The translations under genes and the position numbers were made by a program. Positions 43,439-51,937 of a stretch of 64,000 nt of DNA are shown piece by piece (the stretch's first letter is position 1; each line of letters opens with the position of its first letter). The stretch comes from Caballeronia mineralivorans PML1(12) (lineage in GTDB: Bacteria > Pseudomonadota > Gammaproteobacteria > Burkholderiales > Burkholderiaceae): NCBI RefSeq assembly GCF_001028175.1, contig NZ_AEJF01000131.1, forward strand, positions 23,705-87,704. The letters run 5' to 3'. The notes below the pieces were generated by a model. It was given only the letters and a program-made list of their open reading frames with translations, made no database searches and was not told the DNA's origin.

Positions 43439-43996
43439 CTAGCGGTCGGCCTGCGTACCCGGTAAATCCACGAGTCGATGCGTGCTAATGGACCTGATTG
43501 CGCTCTCGCATGCCGGCGCTCCCGTCTCCAGATGGACCACCAGGTCGTAGGTGGTCGAGCGCCGCGTGAGCATCAGGCAAGTCACCTCGCCTTGAACCAC
43601 TCGCGTCGAATGCCAGCAATGTGGCCGCATGCAGACGCCCTCGCCCGTTGGCACCCAAAACGCGCGCAACGATCTCATATCCGGAAGGCCGCCATCCGTG
43701 CTCGTTGCAACGATCTGGATCACCGGTCCCGTCAGCGGCACGATGGCCTGCTGTGTCAGCCAATGCGCTTCGAGGCTTGCGACCGTATCGTCGGCGTTCC
43801 TGTACTTCACCCACAAGACTTCGGTTTCGCCGGCCACGCCGGTATCGAAGAGATGCTCGCGCCAGAAATCCGAGGACGGACTGGTGTATGCGGGAACGCT
43901 GCCGTCTGCTTTGAGCGGCTTGCCCAGCATCCAGCCGTAAGCACTGAAGGCCTCGGCGCTTAGCGGCTGAATCGTGAGAGAAGGTTCAATCTGCAT
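43439..43996 (-). CDS. AllA-like ureidoglycolate lyase family protein
   Basis: The protein has 185 residues. It has the AllA beta-barrel pattern: IQPLSAEAFSAYGWMLGKPL (about 9), QAIVPLTGPVIQIVA (about 83), then FWVPTGEGVCMRPHCWHSTR (about 114) with the His residues of the active site, and VTCLMLTRRST (about 139). Characterised members split ureidoglycolate into glyoxylate and urea in purine breakdown. No allantoin genes are near, so the substrate here may differ. It is convergent with the LysR gene at 42498. Confidence 0.82.
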   Translation of the reverse strand: MQIEPSLTIQPLSAEAFSAYGWMLGKPLKADGSVPAYTSPSSDFWREHLFDTGVAGETEVLWVKYRNADDTVASLEAHWLTQQAIVPLTGPVIQIVATSTDGGLPDMRSLRAFWVPTGEGVCMRPHCWHSTRVVQGEVTCLMLTRRSTTYDLVVHLETGAPACESAIRSISTHRLVDLPGTQADR

Positions 43997-44035
43997 TTTT
44001 CGGCAAGTCTTCTGAATTGAAAGGGAATCGACGCT

Positions 44036-44980
44036 TCATGGCGAAAGCGACGCGTCGCCCGAGTTGGGAAACAACGCGAACTCAGGACCGTTGGCCAGGC
44101 TGAAATCGCGTACGACCTGCAACGCAAGGCGCGTGATGGATTCGCACAGCAGGCTGTCCGGGCTGCGCCTGAACGATGCAACGAGCGCAAGTGCCGGGAC
44201 CCGATGTGTCACCTGCAGCAATTGCAGGCGTCCGGACTCCAGCTCGCGCGTGACGAACGCGGTTGGCAGCACCGCTATGCCGAAACCATCGAGAACGAGA
44301 CGGATGATCGCGGCAACGGAGCTCACGCAGTTGATCTGCACGTGCGTCTCGCCGCTGGCCGCGAACAACTCGGTGAGAAAACCATGCGGCGCCGAGTGCC
44401 GCGCGAAACTGACGATGGGAAACGCGGCGAGTTCGGCTTCCGAGAGCGCTTCAGCGGAGAGATTGAGTGAAGGGCTCGCCACCCAGCGCATGGGAAGTGT
44501 TCCAAGCGGAACGTTCACGGCGTCGCTGCCGGTGACGTTCGTGGTCAGCAAAGCGACATCGACGTTACCGTTGATGAGATGCCCGGAAAGATTTGCCGTG
44601 GTGTCCGACGTGAGTTCGATCGTCAGGTTCGGGTATTCCTCCCGCACGCGCTTGAGCAGTTCCGGCAGCCACGTATGCACGACCGACTCGATCACGCCCA
44701 GGCGAAGCAGCCCCGCGACCTTGGAGCGGTCGCTGACACTCGCGAGCATCTCCCGGTTCAGCTTCAGGATTTGCTCCGCAAACGCAAGCGCCTTGGTGCC
44801 TTCCTGGGTAAGCGTCACATCGCGCGGGCCGCGCTCGAACAGGCGTACGCCGAACTCCTGCTCGAGCGCGGAAATCCGGCTGGAGATGGCGGCTTGCGTA
44901 GCGTGCAGGTGTTCAGCCGTCATCCGGAAGTTACGCAGCTTGGCGAGCCATACAAACGTTTCGAGAAAACGGACATTCAT
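44036..44980 (-). CDS. LysR-family transcriptional regulator
   Basis: The protein has 314 residues from ATG 44980; the longer frame adds 12 residues before a better start. The DNA-binding half reads FVWLAKLRNFRMTAEHLHAT, then LFERGPRDVTLTQEGTKAL. The effector domain has LLRLGVIESVVHTWLPELL. It is 39 bases upstream in transcription from the AllA-like gene on the same strand and divergent from the DUF2848 gene, so it may control both. Confidence 0.9.
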   Translation of the reverse strand: MNVRFLETFVWLAKLRNFRMTAEHLHATQAAISSRISALEQEFGVRLFERGPRDVTLTQEGTKALAFAEQILKLNREMLASVSDRSKVAGLLRLGVIESVVHTWLPELLKRVREEYPNLTIELTSDTTANLSGHLINGNVDVALLTTNVTGSDAVNVPLGTLPMRWVASPSLNLSAEALSEAELAAFPIVSFARHSAPHGFLTELFAASGETHVQINCVSSVAAIIRLVLDGFGIAVLPTAFVTRELESGRLQLLQVTHRVPALALVASFRRSPDSLLCESITRLALQVVRDFSLANGPEFALFPNSGDASLSP

Positions 44981-45171
44981 GGCGCACCCCGGATAATGCG
45001 TTGAGTGGTGAAGCAACGTGCGTCGACGGAAGCATTCCCGTGAGTTTATCGCCGGATGATTTTATCGCTGATAAGAAAAAGTGAGGACAGGGGCCAACAT
45101 TTACTTGTTGGACATCGCAGCATGCTTCTTCAAGACTGTCATTCATCGAGTCAACCCGGTGAAAGGTTTTG

Positions 45172-45855
45172 ATGAAGACACTTGAATGCAGGATCGACGG
45201 TGGTGCGGGCATTGAAATAATCGTGAGGCGCCTGGTCATTGCCGGCTGGGCGGGACGCGATGCGCGCGACGTCGAGCACCATATCCGCGAACTGGAAGCG
45301 CTGGGCGTCAAACGGCCGGCGTCGGTGCCGACGTTCTATCGAATCACAGCAGACTTGCTGACGACATCGGAGCGAATCGATGTCGTCGGCACGCACTCAT
45401 CCGGCGAGGTGGAAGTCGTGCTGATCCAGACCGCGAGCAATGGCTTGCTCGTGGGTATCGGGTCCGATCACACGGATCGCCGGGTTGAGAGCTACGACGT
45501 CGCTGTGTCGAAGCAGATGTGCGCCAAGCCGGTGAGCGCCACGCTCTGGCGTTACGCCGATGTCGCCTCGCACTGGGATTCGCTGATCGCGCGCAGTTGG
45601 CGGATCGACGGCGATGCTGACCGCGTGTTGTATCAGGAAGGCACGCTCGCACGCCTGCTGCGTCCGGAAGAGCTGATTGAACGCGGTTTCGGTGCGGGCG
45701 GCATGCCGCCCGGCTCGGCGATGTTCTGTGGCACGCAAGGCGTGCTCGGACACTTAAGCGCGAGTGCGGGCTATGAACTGGAATTGCATGATCCGGTGCT
45801 CGGACGCAGCCTTCGGCACCGTTACCTGGTCGACGCGCTGGCCCATGTGGAATGA
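45172..45855 (+). CDS. DUF2848 family protein
   Basis: The protein has 227 residues from ATG 45172 with GAAAGG upstream; a TTG one codon earlier is less likely. The family features are RLVIAGWAGRDARDVEHHI (about 19), GSDHTDRRVESYDVAVSKQM (about 102) and MFCGTQGVLG near the end. The fold resembles fumarylacetoacetate-hydrolase-type enzymes, so a hydrolase acting on a dicarboxylic or keto acid is plausible, but no member's reaction is known to me. It is divergent from the LysR gene at 44036, its probable regulator. Confidence 0.82.
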   Translation: MKTLECRIDGGAGIEIIVRRLVIAGWAGRDARDVEHHIRELEALGVKRPASVPTFYRITADLLTTSERIDVVGTHSSGEVEVVLIQTASNGLLVGIGSDHTDRRVESYDVAVSKQMCAKPVSATLWRYADVASHWDSLIARSWRIDGDADRVLYQEGTLARLLRPEELIERGFGAGGMPPGSAMFCGTQGVLGHLSASAGYELELHDPVLGRSLRHRYLVDALAHVE

Positions 45856-45913
45856 TGGGCAGGACGGCTATCCGCGCACCGCGTAGGGGGTATGAGCACG
45901 CACTCACAGCCTG

Positions 45914-46783
45914 CTAGTCGTTGTCTTTCGCAACGTCCGCGCCTGCAATTTGATGGCGCGCCAGGGACGCCGCGACAAAGCCCGATGCTTTCATGTCCTC
46001 GACAAACTTCGACAGATACGCGGCCGCTTCATCGCCCTTTGCTTTTGGGACCCCCATCGCCTGACGGATCACCATGAAACGTTGATCGAGCATCCGCAAT
46101 CCGCCTGCCTTCGCGGCATCTCTTTCGAGCTGTTGCTTGACGCCTGCGGCCACGTCCAGATGCTGATCCAGAAAACCTTGCACCACAGCGGGGGACGTCG
46201 GAATCCGCACAATCTTCGCGCGATGCAATTCGCGCGTGAGGAACAGATCGTACGCGCTGTCCTTGCCAACTGCGACAGTCACTCCCGGTTGATCGACCTG
46301 ATCGTTGGCGGTAATCGGCGACGCGTCGCGCACCAGATAAAAGCCTTCAATCAACACATACGGTTTCGTGAAACTGATTTCTTGTCCGCGCTTCGGATCG
46401 ACGGCGAAGAAGCCGATGTCGGCCTTGTCCTGATTGACGTTATCCACGGACGCGCCCGCCGACCTGACCACGACCAGTTGCAGCGGCACACCGAGACGGC
46501 TGGCGAGTTCGGTGGCGAGATCGACCGATACGCCAACCGCCTTGCCGGTTGCTGGATCGATGTTCGCCAGTACCGGATTCCCGAGATTGATAGAAGCGCG
46601 CAGCGTGCCGCCCGGCGCAAATACTTTCACCATGGATTCGCCTGCCTGCTTCGCGGATTGCGAAGCGGTTGGTGGTGGGAGGTTCGCGCCTTGGGTCTGC
46701 GCGAACGCGGAAACGGATAGGGCGGCGCTGATTGGCAGCACGACCGATAGCGTTGCAACGAGACCCGTCGAAAGCTTCGTCAT
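45914..46783 (-). CDS. Amino-acid-type ABC solute-binding protein (family 3)
   Basis: The protein has 289 residues with a signal peptide (about 1-29, ending SAFAQ). The family-3 pattern is clear: LRASINLGNPVLANIDPATG (about 61), GVSVDLATELASRLGVPLQ (about 83), ADIGFFAVDPKRGQEISFTK (about 120) and VTVAVGKDSAYDLFLTREL (about 165). No permease or ATPase lies beside it, so it is an orphan. It is divergent from an amidohydrolase gene, and converges on the DUF2848 gene. Confidence 0.85.
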   Translation of the reverse strand: MTKLSTGLVATLSVVLPISAALSVSAFAQTQGANLPPPTASQSAKQAGESMVKVFAPGGTLRASINLGNPVLANIDPATGKAVGVSVDLATELASRLGVPLQLVVVRSAGASVDNVNQDKADIGFFAVDPKRGQEISFTKPYVLIEGFYLVRDASPITANDQVDQPGVTVAVGKDSAYDLFLTRELHRAKIVRIPTSPAVVQGFLDQHLDVAAGVKQQLERDAAKAGGLRMLDQRFMVIRQAMGVPKAKGDEAAAYLSKFVEDMKASGFVAASLARHQIAGADVAKDND

Positions 46784-47038
46784 CTTGGGATGCCCTTGAT
46801 TTAGCGGACCAGCACTGCCTTAACGGACTGCCCGGCAGAGATTGGAGGCCGCTGCGCATTGCTTCGAACCCATCGCGAACGACATTCGCTCCTTGTTTTC
46901 GGCTTGACAGCCCGAATGTCAGCGCCGATGCTCATTGTCGACGATCCATGCAAGGGTGTCGAACGACTGAAAGTGCCGGAGCAAGTGCGGCGGCAGGTGC
47001 GATGCAAGCGCAACCCTTCTCAACATGGAACACGAGTC

Positions 47039-47950
47039 ATGAACAGCGACGGACTCCCCATCATTGATTGCCACCAGCATTTCTACGACGCCCGACGTTT
47101 GCACTACCCTATGTTCGCACAACGCAGTGCAGGGTTCGAGGATCTCGTAGGCGATTACAGCGCGCTGCCGAGCACGTATCTTCCCGAAGACTATGCGCGC
47201 GACACCCAGGGGTTGAACGTCGTCGGGACGGTTTGGGCGGAGTTCATTTCAGACAATCCGGTCGACGAAGTGCGATGGGCGGATGAGTTGATGCACGCGG
47301 CCACCCGCCCCACTGGCATGATTGCTCTGGTCGATTTTCTCGGTCCCGATTTGAAACACACGCTGGATGCTTATGCTTCTACCCAACACGTCCGGTGCGT
47401 GCGTCAGCATATGGGCTGGCATCCGGAGAACCCGCTGTTGCGTTACGCGCAAAGGCCCGATCTTCTGTCCGATCTCGCTTGGCGCCGAGGGATTGACTTG
47501 CTTCGCGGTCGCGGCTTGCTCTGCGAGATCGAGATATTCGCGCCCCAACTGCGCGAGTTCGCATCGGTGGCCGCTGCGTATCCGGATATCCAGTTTGTCC
47601 TGCCCGTAATGGGCTGGCCCGTCGACCTGACGAGAGCGGGCCAGGCAACGTGGAAGCGCGAACTCGCAGCCGTCGGCAAGTGCCCCAATGTCGCAATCAA
47701 GATCTTCGGGCTGGAATGCATCTTCGGTATCCACTGGACGGTCGCCCAGGTGCGCCCGTGGATCCTTCAGGCCATCGAGATTTTTGGCCCTGCGCGCAGT
47801 ATGTTCGCGAGTCACATGCCAATCTGCAAGCTCGCTTGCAGCTTTCAACATCTCTATGGTGCCTATCTTGAGGTGATAGCGGACTTCAGCGCGTCGGAAA
47901 AGCGCCAGGTGCTACACGACACGGCTGCCGGGATCTACAAGATGGCGTGA
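47039..47950 (+). CDS. Amidohydrolase 2 family TIM-barrel hydrolase
   Basis: The protein has 303 residues from ATG 47039. The metal site begins with the DCHQHFYD motif (about 9), in which two His bind zinc. GMIALVDFLGPDL (about 91), CVRQHMGWHP (about 119) and QFVLPVMGWPVD (about 183) carry further barrel strands, followed by KIFGLECIFGIHWT and a late FASHMPICK. It matches COG3618 hydrolases, including lactonases and 2-pyrone-4,6-dicarboxylate hydrolase relatives. Note that the usual His of the LDHxG strand reads LPVMG here, so a key metal ligand may be altered. Confidence 0.8.
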   Translation: MNSDGLPIIDCHQHFYDARRLHYPMFAQRSAGFEDLVGDYSALPSTYLPEDYARDTQGLNVVGTVWAEFISDNPVDEVRWADELMHAATRPTGMIALVDFLGPDLKHTLDAYASTQHVRCVRQHMGWHPENPLLRYAQRPDLLSDLAWRRGIDLLRGRGLLCEIEIFAPQLREFASVAAAYPDIQFVLPVMGWPVDLTRAGQATWKRELAAVGKCPNVAIKIFGLECIFGIHWTVAQVRPWILQAIEIFGPARSMFASHMPICKLACSFQHLYGAYLEVIADFSASEKRQVLHDTAAGIYKMA

Positions 47951-48557
47951 GAAATGTTGGCAGGAGCCGCTGACTGAGCTGACTCGCGGCATGTCGCGAG
48001 CCCTGCGCGCAGACGCCCGAATTGGCGGCTGCTCGCGAATGACCGGGATTGGCGGGTCCCGCCCGATGAGCGATCCTGACGCCGTTCGAGCCGCGTGTGG
48101 CTCAAGTCGGCCGCACGCGACCCTGATCGGTCAGCCATCAACGCGATAGCAAACGTTCGACCTTTACCTCGACGGTACATGAGCGTCTTGGAATCGCTTT
48201 GCTTGCATCCTCAGTCAAACTTGTTTTTTGCGGAAGTACTTATCGTGAAACTACTTATAGTTCGGGTCACGCGTGCTGTGCTCCGGGCGGATGACCAAGT
48301 TGAATTTCAATGGAAAGGTGGCCCCGTTTGTTCGGTCAGACTTCGCGCCATTTAAAGCGGAAACTGCTCGCCAAATGTCCGGCCGCGCATTGCCAGACGC
48401 ATGAGGAATGCCTCACGCGGCAACTTGGGGTGCCGCGAGGATATGGAGATTTCCATACATCAGAGTTCCTTGCCGCGACAAAACCGTGCGCAGTAGCATG
48501 TGGCATCCAGTAATTCCACCTATCGAACGGCCTGGATTGCCTGCGCCACGTCCATTT
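47951..48557. other. Long intergenic region, no supported gene
   Basis: These 607 bases follow the amidohydrolase. A perfect short palindrome GGCGGGTCCCGCC lies at 48051-48063, about 100 bases past the stop, and may help end the transcript. An open frame of 37 codons ending near 48394 (starting MTKLNFNGKVAPFV) has a weak start and no recognised relative. Otherwise nothing is seen. Confidence 0.4.
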
Positions 48558-49310
48558 TCAGACAAAGAATTCGACAACCCCGCCGTTCAAGTGGTACATC
48601 GCTCCGACAATTTTGATTTTCCCGTCCGTTTCCATCGGCGCTAGCACCGTACTGCCATTTCGTATTGCGTCGATCGTGCGTCGAACATTGGTTTTCGCTA
48701 CCGCGTCGACAAATTCATTGTTCTTACTGCTTTTGTCACCAGCGTACTGCGTTTCATCCACAGCCGGTCTGATCTTGGCTAGGAGACCCGTCAGGTTTCC
48801 CAGTTCAACGTGATCAATGGCCCCCTTGATTGCCCCGCATCCGGTGTGTCCCATAACCAATATGACTTTAGCGCCAGCCGCCGCACAAGCAAACTCCAGG
48901 CTTCCAATGAGATCCTCATTAGCGATATTGCCCGCGATACGTGCGTTAAAAGTATCTCCAATCCTCGTATCAAGGATGATCTCGGCCGGAGCCCGGGAGT
49001 CAATGCAACTCAAGATCACCGCCGCCGGATATTGCCCGCCGGCAGTAGCTCTTTTTTGCGCCAAATAATCGTGAGGCAGCATCTTCCCCAAACGGAAACG
49101 TCTATTTCCCTGCTTAAGGCTCTCGATAATCTGGTCCGGTGTCAACTTGTCTCGCTCAGACTTCGATAGCGCCGCCGCGTAAGCCGATTCAACGCCCCCC
49201 ATGCCTCCCGCCAGCCCAACCGCTGCGACGCTCAGCGCAGTCTTCAGTACGGTACGTCTACCAACGCCGTTGGAGGAGTCCACCGGACAACAGTCAGTTT
49301 GCTTGTGCAT
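48558..49310 (-). CDS. Exported beta-class carbonic anhydrase
   Basis: The protein has 250 residues from ATG 49310, with a GGAGAATG site; a longer frame starts upstream. The twin-arginine signal GRRTVLKTALSVAAVGLAGG spans about 17-36. The beta-carbonic-anhydrase core has Zn ligands C102 (SCIDSR), H155 and C158 (MGHTGCGA), with the Asp-Arg dyad at 104 and 106. It interconverts CO2 and bicarbonate. Tat export suggests a folded, zinc-loaded enzyme in the periplasm. Alone on the strand. Confidence 0.92.
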   Translation of the reverse strand: MHKQTDCCPVDSSNGVGRRTVLKTALSVAAVGLAGGMGGVESAYAAALSKSERDKLTPDQIIESLKQGNRRFRLGKMLPHDYLAQKRATAGGQYPAAVILSCIDSRAPAEIILDTRIGDTFNARIAGNIANEDLIGSLEFACAAAGAKVILVMGHTGCGAIKGAIDHVELGNLTGLLAKIRPAVDETQYAGDKSSKNNEFVDAVAKTNVRRTIDAIRNGSTVLAPMETDGKIKIVGAMYHLNGGVVEFFV

Positions 49311-49558
49311 GTCATTCTCCGTGAACAACCGCAAAACGATCATTGTTATGACAGGTGGCCAAGTTCAGACTCAAGCAACCGTGGAGCGATCGCCCTCGAT
49401 CGAAGAGACGACGGAACGTTTTGCACACGGCGTCGTCCATGTATTCGCCGTTTGGCACGTGCGCGACGGGATCTGGCGGGAAGACGACATGTTGCACGCT
49501 CCCGGTTTTCCAGGGAGTGATCCGGCAGGCGCGAGCCGGTCGACCTGATCAAGAAAGA

Positions 49559-49927
49559 TTACTGACCCACTTCTTTAAGTGTCAGAGAATTCTTCACGGA
49601 CGTCACGCCAGGCACACCCTTCGCTACCTCGCTCGCCTTGTCGCTCTGGGTCGGGTCAGTGACGGATCCCGCAAGCGCCACTGCGCCGCCTTTTGCAATT
49701 ACGTTGATTCTGGAAGTGTTGACGCCGCCCTTCGAGAGCGCGCGAAGCACTTTCTTGCTGAGTGCGCGATTCCCCTGTCTGGCGGCTTTCGCACTTCCCC
49801 CGTCTGCAGGAGCCATGCTGGATTGAGTCGACGTCACAGCGGATTCGCTAGTCTGCGACCACGCATTGATGGATACCACAACGATCAATACGCCACCTAT
49901 CAGCTTGAATGTCTTGATTGCTTTCAT
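49559..49927 (-). CDS. Exported BON-domain protein
   Basis: The protein has 122 residues with an N-terminal signal or anchor helix (about 7-24, LIGGVLIVVVSINAWSQ). After a Ser/Ala-rich linker comes a BON domain (about 55-118): KVLRALSKGGVNTSRINVIA then GGAVALAGSVTDPTQ, the usual binding pattern in proteins such as OsmY. BON proteins bind membranes or act in osmotic and envelope stress. It starts 232 bases past the carbonic anhydrase start and is read in the same direction. Confidence 0.85.
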   Translation of the reverse strand: MKAIKTFKLIGGVLIVVVSINAWSQTSESAVTSTQSSMAPADGGSAKAARQGNRALSKKVLRALSKGGVNTSRINVIAKGGAVALAGSVTDPTQSDKASEVAKGVPGVTSVKNSLTLKEVGQ

Positions 49928-50701
49928 TGCTCACTCCAGTTGGGCCGCAATAAATTCCCACAAAGATCGCGGGTCTGCCACTACGGTGCAGCCTGATCAC
50001 GCTGGGTCGCAGTAGGTTGCTCCCTGCCTTAGCCCTCCACAAATCGAACCCGCCGACCCTCGGCCGAGTTTTGGGGAGCACGCGCAAGGGTATGCAATCG
50101 CTCACGGGCAATCTGCTCCTGTTTTTCCAGCGAAACAATTGGACCTTGGTCCAATAGATCGGTAGCGCGAAGCTTCCGAGATGGCGCCTCGATAGGTTCC
50201 CGGAGGGCCGCACGTTATCCGCTCAAGTTCACAGGGAAGTGGACAGTTACAAATGTTCATCGAATGGCGGCACATGGCCGGCCTCCGCCTCATGCAAGCG
50301 GCATACGCAGCCTGAAACTCGCGAGCCGGCGATAGGCTGTTCGGCCCAACGTCGCGACAAAGGCCGCTGTCAGAGTACAACAGTCGTTCTAACCCCGGTC
50401 CGGACAGGAAGGTGTGAACGACACTTATTCAAAGATGGACTTTTCAGGAATCGTGGCAACTGACACTGCGGTCCGGCACTCTCCTAAGCCGCGATCTTAT
50501 CGGTCCGGCGCAGCCTCGAAGCGCTGCCCGGCAGTCCCGCGCTGTTGAGCCGAACACAAGATTTGTTTATTGCCGGCCAACACAATTAGTCGTTGGACGC
50601 GACAAATTGGCCTTCGAATACTGAGCCTTATCCGCAGCCCGTGTACGCCGCACAAGCACACGCCTGTTTTCCGCTCACCCTAGACACCGAAGGATCCGCT
50701 C
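49928..50701. other. Long intergenic region holding an isolated palindrome
   Basis: These 774 bases contain no supported gene. A near-perfect 18-base palindrome lies at 50138-50155. The GTG-start gene after it has GAAGGATC just before its start. Several small frames are open but without ribosome sites or domains. Confidence 0.4.
50138..50155. promoter_or_regulatory. 18-base perfect palindrome, candidate repressor operator
   Basis: ATTGGACC and GGTCCAAT are exact reverse complements separated by two bases. The core resembles the TGGTCCA half-sites of GntR-family operators. It lies about 210 bases before the BON-domain gene start and 550 before the LivK-type gene. Confidence 0.4.
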
Positions 50702-51868
50702 GTGACCTCCTCTTCCCGCACGCTTCGTCTCTCGCTTCCCGCTTGCTCCGCCTTGACTGCCGCGGTTCTCCTGACGATAAGCGCACGCAGCTTCGCCGCC
50801 GATCCCGCCGTGGTGCTGATCGGCCACGCCGCACCACTGACCGGGCAGCTTTCCCACATGGGCAAGGACAGCGAGAATGCGGCCCGACTGGCTATCGACG
50901 AGATCAACGGCCAGCATCCCGTGATCGCCGGAAAGCCAGTCAGGTTCCAGCTAGACTCCCAGGACGACGCCGCCGATCCACGCACCGGCACGCAGGTCGC
51001 GCAGAAGCTCGTTGACGACGGCGTAGTGGCCGTCGTGGGAGACATCAATTCGGGCGTCTCCATTCCTGCATCGAAGATCTATAGCGAAGCGGGCATCGTG
51101 CAGATTTCGCAAGGGTCGACCAACCCCACGTACACCCTGCAGGGATACAAGACCGCGTTTCGCGTAGTCGCTACCGACGCGCTACAGGGACCGGCGCTCG
51201 CCCATTACGCGCTCGACTCGCTGCATGCGAAGCGGATTGCGATCGTCGACGATTCCACGGCCTACGGTCAGGGACTCGCCGATGAATTCGAAAAAGCCGC
51301 GAAGGCGAAGGGCAGCACGATCGTCACGCGGGAAGCAACCAACGACAAGGCAACTGACTTTCGCGCGATCCTGACGAAGATCAAGGGCCTGCGTCCCGAC
51401 GTCATCATGTACGGCGGCTCGGACGCAACTGCGGGACCTCTGGCCAAGCAAGCGGGCAATCTCGGGATCACAGCGAAGGTGCTTGGCGGCGATGGCGCCT
51501 GCACGGACAAGATGATCGATCTGGCCGGCGATGCTATCGGCAATGTGACGTGTTCGGAAGCGGGGCTCGCACTCTCGAAGATGCCTAAGGGACAGGATTT
51601 CGAAAAGCGTTATATGACTCGTTTCAAGACGCCTGTCGATGCTTACGCGCCGTTCACCTACGACGCCGTCTACGTCATCTACAACGCGATGAAACGCGCG
51701 GACTCGACCGAGCGGACCAAGATTCTTGCCGCGATGCCATCGACTCAGTATGACGGCGTGATCGGCCGCATCGCCTTCGATCCGCATGGCGATCTGAAGG
51801 ACGCAGCCATCACGATTTACGAATTCAAGGACAAGAAGAAAACGGTGATGGACGTCATCAAGATGTGA
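50702..51868 (+). CDS. LivK-type branched-chain amino acid binding protein
   Basis: The protein has 388 residues. It starts at GTG 50702 with GAAGGATC upstream; a signal peptide spans about 1-33 (ending SFA). The type-1 binding fold shows VVLIGHAAPLTGQLSHMGKD (about 37), DGVVAVVGDINSGVSIPASK (about 104), AIVDDSTAYGQGLADEFEKA (about 180) and DVIMYGGSDATAGPL (about 233). Family members bind leucine, isoleucine, valine, amides or aromatic acids. No LivHMGF genes are near, so it is an orphan or uses a distant permease. A strong hairpin lies 28 bases past the stop. Confidence 0.9.
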   Translation: MTSSSRTLRLSLPACSALTAAVLLTISARSFAADPAVVLIGHAAPLTGQLSHMGKDSENAARLAIDEINGQHPVIAGKPVRFQLDSQDDAADPRTGTQVAQKLVDDGVVAVVGDINSGVSIPASKIYSEAGIVQISQGSTNPTYTLQGYKTAFRVVATDALQGPALAHYALDSLHAKRIAIVDDSTAYGQGLADEFEKAAKAKGSTIVTREATNDKATDFRAILTKIKGLRPDVIMYGGSDATAGPLAKQAGNLGITAKVLGGDGACTDKMIDLAGDAIGNVTCSEAGLALSKMPKGQDFEKRYMTRFKTPVDAYAPFTYDAVYVIYNAMKRADSTERTKILAAMPSTQYDGVIGRIAFDPHGDLKDAAITIYEFKDKKKTVMDVIKM

Positions 51869-51895
51869 GGTTTGCGCCGTGAGCCGAGATTGACC

Positions 51896-51930
51896 GTGTT
51901 CCCGGGCGAACCGCCGTTACCCGGGAACAC
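51896..51930. terminator. Bidirectional terminator hairpin
   Basis: Arms GTGTTCCCGGG (51896-51906) and CCCGGGAACAC (51920-51930) are an exact 11-bp inverted repeat around a 13-base loop, in the 69-base gap between the LivK-type gene and the convergent porin. This is a clear case for a shared terminator. Confidence 0.7.
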
Positions 51931-51937
51931 CTCACAC

